7,363 nt of DNA from Thermoplasmata archaeon (GTDB taxonomy: Archaea; Thermoplasmatota; Thermoplasmata; Thermoplasmatales; Thermoplasmataceae): assembly GCA_021819605.1 (NCBI GenBank), contig JAKAQT010000077.1, positions 1 to 7,363 on the forward strand, in the 5' to 3' direction. Position numbers and translations under genes: made by a program. The notes below the pieces were generated by a model. The model made no database searches, was not told the origin of the DNA, and worked only from the letters and a program-made list of their open reading frames with translations. Shown piece after piece: positions 1-5,134 of the stretch (its first letter is position 1; each line of letters starts with the position of its first letter).

Positions 1-36
1 CATCCGCGGAGAGGAGACTGTAAAAATTGCCTTCAT
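1..36 (-). CDS. Possible start of a downstream gene, cut by the window edge
   Basis: An ATG at 36-34 opens a minus-strand frame that runs out of the window after 12 codons (reads MKAIFTVSSPRM). It begins 13 bases after the glpA stop, a spacing typical of a second gene in an operon. There is no convincing Shine-Dalgarno sequence, and the stretch includes a run of five T on the minus strand that could instead be part of a transcription terminator. Another ATG overlaps the glpA stop (TGATG at 52-48), but its frame closes after five codons. Twelve residues are too few to name a family. In bacteria glpA is followed by glpB and glpC, but these residues do not resemble the flavoprotein start of GlpB. 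Confidence 0.3.
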   Translation of the reverse strand, partial: MKAIFTVSSPRM

Positions 37-49
37 AGTCCAAGCTGCA

Positions 50-1330
50 TCACTTCACACTTCTCCAGTTGCCGACGGAGGCCATAACCGCAAGTGCCAT
101 TCCTGGAATGAGTCTCTCTGCGTCCAAGGTTCCGGACCTGGACTTAGCCATGTCATAGATGTCCTTGTTCAGCATCATTCCGGAATCCCGGAATCTCTGA
201 AATGACGTGTCCAGTTCAGGATTTCTGGGATTAAAGTTCGTTCCGAATATTTCGCATACCTTCCTGGCAGTTTCCTGGCCTATTATCCTGCCAGTGGTGT
301 ATTTGCCTCCAGTAACTGTCAGCAATCCTGAGTATCCATCACGCGAGTGGTCAAATATATCAAAGCTTCTTGATGCGCTGCGAGGATCACCTGAGCCATC
401 GGAAACAAGGGGCCGTACGGAGGAATAAACTCGCTTCAGGGGCATCTTTCCAAGCAATGGCACCATCCTGTTTCCCTCCTCCTGCATTGAATCAATGTCC
501 TCCTGATCCACTGTATAATTGCTGGCATCTTCCACAACCGTTGCTATTGTGCCCAGAATGGAAGATGAACCATATGGAACTATTATGTCCCCGTCGGATG
601 GCATGCGCATCCTGTTCAGCACTGAGTTTGTTACCCTTCCATCATAGACAAGCATTGAACCAAGTGAAGGCATGATCTCAGGAGATGGAATATTGCTTTC
701 CCGGAGAAGGTTCCATGTGAACGGCCCGGCGGCATTCACAACCAGGTCGAAATTTTCCCTGCTTTTTGCACTGCTTGCGGCCAGTTCCAGCCCGGTTACA
801 GCATTCTCACTTGCAATGATCCTTGTCACTTCAGTGTTTGTGGCAATGGCTGCACCCTGCATTCTGGCCTCGGCAGCCACAGCGGCCGCAAAATCAAATG
901 CATGCACCACCCTGTCCGGGACCTTCATGACTCTCTTCAAATCCCTGCTCACGTGCGGTTCCATGGAAAGGAATTCACCCACATCCTCCTCTGTGCAGGG
1001 TATACCTGCTGCACGACATCCGGATGCCAGCCTGTCTCCAAACTCTGCCTCCTGATCAGTCATGGCAAGGAAATATCCGTCTGAATTGTCCAGGAATGAC
1101 GAAGCTATTTTCGATAGTATCCTGTTTTCAGATATGCACTCTTTAGCGGAGACCTGATCATTCACAGCGTACCTTGCACCGCTGTGGATCATCCCGTGAA
1201 ATCTGTCAGATGTTTCCGATACCAGTTCCCCCTTCTCAAAAAGGCTGGTTTCAAAGCCTGCCTGGGCAAGGTACATTGCACTGAACAGACCTGTTATTCC
1301 TCCGCCGATAACAGCAATTCTTTCAGACAT
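50..1330 (-). CDS. glpA: FAD-dependent glycerol-3-phosphate dehydrogenase, GlpA type, without the C-terminal Fe-S domain
   Basis: Oxidises sn-glycerol 3-phosphate to dihydroxyacetone phosphate with FAD, passing electrons to a membrane acceptor; this is the entry of glycerol into glycolysis/gluconeogenesis. The 426 residues begin with an FAD-binding Rossmann motif (GGGITG, 9-14), with an acidic residue at E32 for the ribose. The family block HSGARY (49-54) is followed by a CISEN segment very close to Escherichia coli GlpA. Later come NAAG (199-202), SVRPLVSD (304-311) and TGGK (340-343). E. coli GlpA is about 540 residues long; this protein lacks the BFD-like [2Fe-2S] domain and has no cysteine cluster (cysteines only near 65, 105, 112 and 359). 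After about residue 370 there is only a 56-residue tail. The start is supported by a TATA-like element 28 bases upstream. The enzyme acts on the enantiomer used in bacterial/eukaryal lipids, so a catabolic role is more likely than archaeal lipid synthesis. Family assignment is strong; the electron acceptor is unknown. Confidence 0.9.
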   Translation of the reverse strand: MSERIAVIGGGITGLFSAMYLAQAGFETSLFEKGELVSETSDRFHGMIHSGARYAVNDQVSAKECISENRILSKIASSFLDNSDGYFLAMTDQEAEFGDRLASGCRAAGIPCTEEDVGEFLSMEPHVSRDLKRVMKVPDRVVHAFDFAAAVAAEARMQGAAIATNTEVTRIIASENAVTGLELAASSAKSRENFDLVVNAAGPFTWNLLRESNIPSPEIMPSLGSMLVYDGRVTNSVLNRMRMPSDGDIIVPYGSSSILGTIATVVEDASNYTVDQEDIDSMQEEGNRMVPLLGKMPLKRVYSSVRPLVSDGSGDPRSASRSFDIFDHSRDGYSGLLTVTGGKYTTGRIIGQETARKVCEIFGTNFNPRNPELDTSFQRFRDSGMMLNKDIYDMAKSRSGTLDAERLIPGMALAVMASVGNWRSVK

Positions 1331-1353
1331 ATGCCATTATATGCAATGAATGA

Positions 1354-1362
1354 TGATAAACC
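1354..1362 (-). promoter_or_regulatory. TATA-like promoter element of glpA
   Basis: Read on the minus strand this is GGTTTATCA, centred about 28 bases before the glpA ATG (1330). Archaeal TATA boxes lie about 25-28 bases before the transcription start, so the message would begin at or next to the start codon (leaderless). No Shine-Dalgarno sequence is seen before the ATG, which agrees. The match to a consensus box is moderate. Confidence 0.5.
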
Positions 1363-1382
1363 TGTTTAACTGAACCTCTTCG

Positions 1383-1397
1383 CAGATACGTTATCTG
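1383..1397. promoter_or_regulatory. Perfect inverted repeat in the divergent spacer, possible operator
   Basis: CAGATA-CGT-TATCTG, six-base arms matching perfectly around a three-base centre. It lies between the divergent glpA and SCP2 genes, about 20 bases beyond the glpA TATA element on its upstream side and about 50 bases before the SCP2 TATA element. A dimeric helix-turn-helix regulator site is a reasonable reading; a position upstream of the TATA/BRE region would fit an activator of glpA. A 15-bp dyad in A+T-rich spacer can also arise by chance. Confidence 0.35.
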
Positions 1398-1446
1398 ATC
1401 TGTGTTTGCAGTATTTTCTCAATATCGGCATAATAAACTGTGAAAT

Positions 1447-1455
1447 CTTTATTTA
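1447..1455 (+). promoter_or_regulatory. TATA box of the SCP2-alcohol dehydrogenase operon
   Basis: CTTTATTTA, preceded by a purine-rich GAAAT stretch that could serve as the BRE, is centred 26 bases before the ATG at 1477. This spacing predicts transcription starting at the start codon. The bases just before the ATG (TTTTCATC) contain no Shine-Dalgarno sequence, in line with a leaderless message. Confidence 0.6.
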
Positions 1456-1476
1456 CTCAATTCCGTTATTTTCATC

Positions 1477-1881
1477 ATGTCAAAATTTCCAAGTGACGAA
1501 TGGGCGAAGGAATATGTGGAGAAGCTGAACAGCAATGAGTCATACCAGGATGCTGGAAAACAGTGGGAGGGTGCCATAACCTTTGTTATTCAGCCGGATG
1601 GCGACTTCAAGGATACTGCATATCTCTATCTTGATCTCTTTCACGGAAAGTGCAGGGACTACAAATTCTCCATGTCAGCCGCGGACATACCTAAATCTGA
1701 ATTCAGCTACATAGGCAAGTACGGGAACTGGAAGAGGCTCATCAACAGGGAGATCGATCCAATCCAGGGCGTTTTAACTGGAAAATTCAAGCTTGACGGA
1801 TCAATGATGAAGATCATGAGGTTCACAAAGGCTGCCAAGGAAATGGTGAGTACCGCATCCCAGGTTTCAACGGAGTTCTGA
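1477..1881 (+). CDS. SCP2-like (sterol carrier protein 2 domain) lipid-binding protein
   Basis: A 134-residue soluble protein consisting of a single SCP2-like domain, close to the usual size of stand-alone members (about 100-130 residues). The N-terminal helix region (FPSDEWAKEYVEKLNSNESY) is followed by an alternating strand region ending in the 'QPDG' turn (39-42), then strands around 46-69. Near the C-terminus is the segment typical of the family: 'GVLTGKFKLDGSMMKIMRFTKA' in part (98-119), where the pocket-lining strand and final helix lie. There is no signal peptide or membrane helix, so it should be cytoplasmic. SCP2 domains bind hydrophobic molecules such as fatty acyl chains and isoprenoids; archaea generally lack sterols, so the ligand is open. 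Its stop is three bases before the next ATG, so it is almost certainly co-transcribed with the alcohol dehydrogenase. The start is fixed by the TATA box 26 bases upstream. Confidence 0.8.
   Translation: MSKFPSDEWAKEYVEKLNSNESYQDAGKQWEGAITFVIQPDGDFKDTAYLYLDLFHGKCRDYKFSMSAADIPKSEFSYIGKYGNWKRLINREIDPIQGVLTGKFKLDGSMMKIMRFTKAAKEMVSTASQVSTEF
1872..1875 (+). promoter_or_regulatory. Shine-Dalgarno sequence of the alcohol dehydrogenase gene
   Basis: GGAG inside the last codons of the SCP2 gene, nine bases before the ATG at 1885. It supports that start and translation of the second cistron from a shared message. Confidence 0.5.
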
Positions 1882-1884
1882 CCC

Positions 1885-3006
1885 ATGTGGTACTTCCGAT
1901 CACCCAGCATAGTTTACGGCGAGGACGCCCTTTCGTTTCTTTCTGAACTTCATTATGAGAGAATACTCATTGTCACGGACAGAAACATCGTGAAAGCTGG
2001 GCTTCTCAGCATACTTCATTCAAACCTTCCGTCCGGGTCTAAGAATCTTGTAATTGATAATATACCCGAGGAACCGACCGTTTCCGATGTCACAGACCGT
2101 TCGAAGCAGGTCATGGAATTCTCCCCTGACCTGATAATAGGCATGGGCGGAGGATCATCAATGGATGCTGCAAAGGCCTTATTTGTAATGTATGAAAGAC
2201 CCGATCTTGACCTTTTTGACATAACACCGCTGGTCCATCTTGGACTCAGGAAGAAGTCCCGCCTCATACTTGTCCCCACCACAAGCGGAACCGGATCTGA
2301 ATGCACATGGGCTGCTGTTCTCAGCGACAGGGATCACGGCCGCAAGAATGAACTGGCATCTCCTGAAATCATTGCGGACTATGCCATACTTGATCCTGTG
2401 CTGGTGCAGAAACTCCCACAGTCAATCACAAGGAACACAGCTGTGGATGCCATAACCCATGCCGTAGAGGGGCACAGCAGCCAGTGGAAAAACCCATATT
2501 CGGAGGCCATGGCGGAAAAGGCCCTCAGGCTCATAACGCACAACCTGCCTGCAGTCCTCCGGGATGGAAACATGAAGTCCAGGGAAATGGTCCACATTGG
2601 CGCATCCATGGCCGGCCTGTCATTTTCCAATTCCCAGATTGGACTTGCGCATGCCATGGGCCATTCCCTGGGGGCACATTTCAGGATTGCCCACGGCATG
2701 TCTGTAGGGCTCTATCTTCCATACGTTGTGGATTTCAACCAGGATTATTCTGTTGAAAGCTATGAGATCCTCAGGCAGTGCTTTCCAGAAAAGTACCGGG
2801 GAGAAAGCCTTGGGGAGACCATCCGCAAATTCTTCCGGGAAATAGGGCAACCCCTGGATCTGAAAGCAACCGGCATCGACCGTGATGAGTATGACCTGAA
2901 TCTGAGTGGAATGGTTGGGCTGGCAGAGGAGTCCACAGGTATAATCACAAATCCACGGGAGGCCGACAGCCAGGAGATTCTTGAACTCTTTGAGGCAGTG
3001 GAATGA
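1885..3006 (+). CDS. Iron-containing (type III) alcohol dehydrogenase
   Basis: A 373-residue NAD(P)-dependent alcohol/aldehyde oxidoreductase of the Fe-ADH family, of the usual length (about 380). The dinucleotide-binding GGGSSMDAAKA motif is at 88-98 and the PTTSGTGSE motif at 131-139. The metal ligands are all present: D188 and H192 (NTAVDAITHAVEG), H256 (GLAHAMGHSLG) and H270 (HFRIAHG). Their spacing matches lactaldehyde reductase FucO (D196, H200, H263, H277). H260 corresponds to the second histidine of the family signature. The protein should be active and cytosolic. The substrate cannot be read from sequence: propanol-, butanol-, lactaldehyde- and glycerol-type enzymes share these motifs. 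It follows the SCP2 gene after three bases, with GGAG nine bases before its ATG. Glycerol-1-phosphate dehydrogenase, the archaeal lipid enzyme of the same superfold, was considered, but these motifs are those of classical Fe-ADHs. Confidence 0.92.
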   Translation: MWYFRSPSIVYGEDALSFLSELHYERILIVTDRNIVKAGLLSILHSNLPSGSKNLVIDNIPEEPTVSDVTDRSKQVMEFSPDLIIGMGGGSSMDAAKALFVMYERPDLDLFDITPLVHLGLRKKSRLILVPTTSGTGSECTWAAVLSDRDHGRKNELASPEIIADYAILDPVLVQKLPQSITRNTAVDAITHAVEGHSSQWKNPYSEAMAEKALRLITHNLPAVLRDGNMKSREMVHIGASMAGLSFSNSQIGLAHAMGHSLGAHFRIAHGMSVGLYLPYVVDFNQDYSVESYEILRQCFPEKYRGESLGETIRKFFREIGQPLDLKATGIDRDEYDLNLSGMVGLAEESTGIITNPREADSQEILELFEAVE

Positions 3007-3059
3007 AACTGCCAAAGTGACAAATATCAATTAGGAATTAGCGGTATGATCTGGTAGCA

Positions 3060-3734
3060 ATGAGTTTCCTCATGAGTTTTGCGTTCACTGTTTCCCTGAC
3101 ATCGGTTGTCTTCATCCTTTCACTGGGTCTTACCGTGGTCATGGGCCTGAAGGCAGTAAAGGTAAAAAGCAGGAGCCTGCAATTCTGGTTCAGCGGCATG
3201 GTAGTTTTCACCCTTTCCGTACTTCTGGAAATTATATTTGCCCTTGGCTATTATCCTTCATTCCTTCTGAAGTCCTATCTGTTTCTTGTTGCTGCAATAG
3301 TGGAGTTGCTTGCCCTGGGATCGGTATCAATTACACGAAATGGAAGGAATACAATGGTATACAGCATTTATGTCCTTATAACAAGCGTATTCCTCATTTA
3401 CACACTTGCCTCCGGAACACTTGGAAAGATGATCATATCCCACGTGTTCTTTGGCGCTTTGCCCATACTGGTTACGGTGGCTTCCTCACTAATAACCTTC
3501 CCTGCTGCCGTTATCATTCTGGTGAAGGCAGCACTTGATTTCAGAAAGTCACACAGCCCCAGCATGGTATCAATCATTGTGGGTGTGATTGTGGTCTCAG
3601 TGGCAGGAACGCTTTACATAACTGGTTTTCCCAGTTTCCTCTATCTTGCAGAATTCATCGGCATATTCCTGCTGTGGTTCGGATTTGTGAGAATTCCCAA
3701 TCCCCTGAGGAGATCGCAGCCAGCTGGAACGTGA
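3060..3734 (+). CDS. Seven-helix membrane protein of unknown function
   Basis: A 224-residue protein I do not recognise. Almost all of it is hydrophobic: membrane segments are seen at about 8-30, 42-62, 70-90, 98-118, 127-155, 167-187 and 189-208. The loops between them are short and positively charged in places (KAVKVKSR 31-38, RNGRN 93-97, DFRKSHS 159-165), and the tail is short and basic (RIPNPLRRSQ). Seven helices with little loop sequence suggest a sensor or scaffold domain rather than an obvious transporter, but no motif supports either. It starts 53 bases after the alcohol dehydrogenase. TGATC at 3048-3052 could pair with the archaeal 16S 3' end, and no clear TATA box is seen at leaderless distance, so read-through from the upstream operon is possible. 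The start could also be the ATG at 3072. Confidence 0.7.
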   Translation: MSFLMSFAFTVSLTSVVFILSLGLTVVMGLKAVKVKSRSLQFWFSGMVVFTLSVLLEIIFALGYYPSFLLKSYLFLVAAIVELLALGSVSITRNGRNTMVYSIYVLITSVFLIYTLASGTLGKMIISHVFFGALPILVTVASSLITFPAAVIILVKAALDFRKSHSPSMVSIIVGVIVVSVAGTLYITGFPSFLYLAEFIGIFLLWFGFVRIPNPLRRSQPAGT

Positions 3735-3742
3735 TGGGTGCT

Positions 3743-3757
3743 GGAAAAGATTTTATG
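3743..3757 (+). promoter_or_regulatory. BRE/TATA promoter of the zinc-ribbon gene
   Basis: GGAAAAGA followed by TTTTATG forms a good archaeal BRE plus TATA arrangement; TTTTAT (3751-3756) is centred about 24 bases before the GTG at 3778. It predicts a leaderless transcript and is the main argument for the GTG start. Confidence 0.55.
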
Positions 3758-3777
3758 CCTGCCGGGATTGGATAACT

Positions 3778-4137
3778 GTGCCTGAGGAACACCTGAAATG
3801 CCCAAAATGCGGACATGAGTTTGACTATTATTACAGCGTTTCGTATTCCCTTACTTCTCTGAAGATCAGTCAGTTTTTTCGGGCAAAATGCCCGAACTGC
3901 GGCAGGACATCCATTTACCAGACGCATATTGATATAAAGAATCCAAGGCTCTACAGGGGAGGAATGATCGCCTCACTGATATTGGTAATTTTCGGCATCG
4001 CATTTACCATTTACTCACTGATAATGCTATCCAATAAAGATGCACTCTATGGTGTTTTTACGATTATTGCAGGTCTTGCCGTATCCTTTGCTCTTGACCT
4101 GAGAAACAGGCGGAGTGGAAGGAGCAAAAGCAGATAA
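3778..4137 (+). CDS. Small zinc-ribbon protein with two membrane helices
   Basis: A 119-residue protein with a GTG start. The N-terminal half holds two cysteine pairs, CPKC (8-11) and CPNC (38-41), each followed by glycine, forming a typical four-cysteine zinc ribbon. Two hydrophobic segments follow (about 62-84 and 89-107) and a short, strongly basic tail (RNRRSGRSKSR). With the basic tail inside, both ends would be cytoplasmic and the ribbon would face the cytoplasm. Related zinc-ribbon membrane proteins are common and mostly uncharacterised in Thermoplasmata; a role in protein-protein contact or redox/metal sensing is only a guess. It has its own promoter, 43 bases after the preceding gene. 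The residues between the cysteine pairs are rich in tyrosine and serine. The start is consistent with TTTTAT 24 bases upstream and with the cysteine pair close to the N-terminus. Confidence 0.7.
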   Translation: MPEEHLKCPKCGHEFDYYYSVSYSLTSLKISQFFRAKCPNCGRTSIYQTHIDIKNPRLYRGGMIASLILVIFGIAFTIYSLIMLSNKDALYGVFTIIAGLAVSFALDLRNRRSGRSKSR

Positions 4138-4160
4138 ATGTGTGATTCTGTTCCACTACT

Positions 4161-4171
4161 GTTATATATTA
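4161..4171 (+). promoter_or_regulatory. TATA box of the ABC transporter operon
   Basis: GTTATATATTA is the best TATA box in the window. Counting about 25 bases from its centre places the transcription start near 4190, about 27 bases before the ATG at 4217, so this message should carry a short leader, unlike the leaderless-type genes nearby. A GGTGGTG stretch (4200-4206), ten bases before the ATG, could act as a weak Shine-Dalgarno sequence. Confidence 0.65.
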
Positions 4172-4174
4172 TAC

Positions 4175-4186
4175 TCCGATATCGGA
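4175..4186. promoter_or_regulatory. 12-bp perfect palindrome, probable operator of the ABC operon
   Basis: TCCGATATCGGA is a perfect dyad without spacer, lying three bases after the TATA box and just before the expected transcription start. A protein bound here would block RNA polymerase, the usual way archaeal repressors work. Drug- or metabolite-sensing regulators (PadR, MarR, TetR types) often control such ABC pairs, but no regulator gene is in the window, so the protein is unknown. The symmetry stops at these 12 bases. Confidence 0.55.
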
Positions 4187-4216
4187 AAACGAAGTAACTG
4201 GTGGTGCAATAACACA

Positions 4217-5134
4217 ATGATTACAATCGAAGGTTTATCCAAGGTTTATACCAGAAAAGACCCCCCAGCTGTAAGCGATCTTACCCTGCAGATAAATGAT
4301 GGTGAGATACTTGGACTGGTAGGGCTCAATGGAGCAGGAAAGACATCAACAATCCGCATGATATCCGGCATAATACTTCCCACTGCCGGATCCATCAAGG
4401 TGGATGGTTTTGACATAGTAAAGGAAAAGGTAAAAGCATCTGCCAATGTGGGCTGGGTTCCGGAATTCCCCAATTTCGAGCTGAACGCAAATCCCGTGAC
4501 ATTGATGAAATATTATGCGGGTTTTTACGACATTGACAGGAGCAAGGAGGAAGAGCATATCCTTTCCCTCCTGGATGAGGTTGGGTTGAAACCCTATACC
4601 GACAGGAAACTCCGGAACTATTCCCAGGGAATGAAGAAGAGGTTTGCCATAGCCGAAACCCTTCTGGGAGACCCCAGGAATTTTCTGTTCGATGAGACGC
4701 TGAACGGGCTTGATCCGGAAGGAGTGGTGTTTGTCAGAAATCTCATACTGTCTCTCAAGAAGAAAGGTAAGGCAGTAATGCTGTCATCCCACATACTCAG
4801 CGAGGTTGAGAACATAGCTGACAAGGTGGCCATAATCAGCCATGGTAAACTACTGAAGGTCCTTACGAGGGACGAGTTGAGGAATCTGGGCAAAGTTGTT
4901 GTAAGAATCAGTGTAGACAACCCGGACGAGAAGCTGAAATCCATTCTTTCGGATTACGGAAGTGTAATGGTGTCCGGCGGCGATATAACAATCTCCGACC
5001 TTTCAATGGACGTGAAGAGGGTTCCGGAGATTGCTTCCAAAATAGTTACATCCGGATACAGCCTGAGAAAATTTGAGACATCTGGAGAAAGTCTCGAGGA
5101 GTATTTCTTCAGCATCATAGGTGAGAAGGCATGA
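4217..5134 (+). CDS. ABC transporter ATP-binding protein (ABC-2 type)
   Basis: The 305-residue ATPase of a two-gene ABC-2 transporter, hydrolysing ATP at the inner membrane face to drive the permease. Walker A is GLNGAGKT (36-43). The Q-loop position reads VPE (81-83), with glutamate in place of glutamine as often seen in NatA-like ATPases. The signature is the divergent YSQGM (135-139), Walker B is NFLFDE (155-160) with catalytic E160, the D-loop is NGLDP (163-167), and the switch histidine is H192. All catalytic residues are present. About 80 residues (225-305) form the extra C-terminal region common in ABC-2 ATPases. An in-frame ATG 34 codons upstream (4115) is rejected: that extension would overlap the zinc-ribbon gene, cross the promoter, and lacks ABC-like residues, whereas ITIEGLSKVY is the normal domain start. 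The gene overlaps the permease by four bases. NatA-like, antibiotic-efflux and lipid exporters all share this architecture, so the substrate is undetermined. Confidence 0.92.
   Translation: MITIEGLSKVYTRKDPPAVSDLTLQINDGEILGLVGLNGAGKTSTIRMISGIILPTAGSIKVDGFDIVKEKVKASANVGWVPEFPNFELNANPVTLMKYYAGFYDIDRSKEEEHILSLLDEVGLKPYTDRKLRNYSQGMKKRFAIAETLLGDPRNFLFDETLNGLDPEGVVFVRNLILSLKKKGKAVMLSSHILSEVENIADKVAIISHGKLLKVLTRDELRNLGKVVVRISVDNPDEKLKSILSDYGSVMVSGGDITISDLSMDVKRVPEIASKIVTSGYSLRKFETSGESLEEYFFSIIGEKA
5119..5124 (+). promoter_or_regulatory. Shine-Dalgarno sequence of the permease gene
   Basis: AGGTGA, six bases before the permease ATG at 5131, matches the archaeal 16S anti-Shine-Dalgarno and lies inside the ATPase gene. 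It fixes the permease start and fits coupled translation across the ATGA overlap. Confidence 0.65.

Noticed and set aside
36..52. Frameshift at the end of glpA joining it to the frame starting at base 36
   Set aside because: The glpA product ends without interruption of a conserved domain, the frame starting at 36 has its own stop upstream at 57-55, and too little sequence remains to show homology.
370..1055. Open frames on the plus strand opposite glpA (up to 127 codons)
   Set aside because: They lie wholly inside the well-supported glpA gene, have no family features or promoter, and are by-products of its codon use.
1418..1429. Partial copy of the ABC operator palindrome upstream of the SCP2 gene
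   Set aside because: Only 8 of 12 bases agree and the left arm is not symmetric; this is within chance for an A+T-rich spacer.
1885..3006. Glycerol-1-phosphate dehydrogenase (EgsA) as the identity of the dehydrogenase
   Set aside because: The GGGSSMDAAKA, PTTSGTGSE and GLAHAMGHSLG motifs and the metal-ligand spacing are those of classical iron alcohol dehydrogenases, not of the archaeal lipid enzyme.
2016..3030. Open frames on the minus strand opposite the alcohol dehydrogenase (up to 136 codons)
   Set aside because: They mirror the conserved dehydrogenase coding sequence, and their translations show no domain or plausible start signal.
3029..3041. Direct repeat AATTAG-G-AATTAG before the seven-helix gene
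   Set aside because: The units are six bases and A+T-rich, with no third copy or symmetry; too weak to call a regulatory site.
4115..4216. 34-codon in-frame N-terminal extension of the ABC ATPase
   Set aside because: It overlaps the end of the zinc-ribbon gene, runs across the TATA box and palindrome, and reads as non-ABC sequence rich in cysteine and tryptophan; the domain begins normally at the ATG at 4217.
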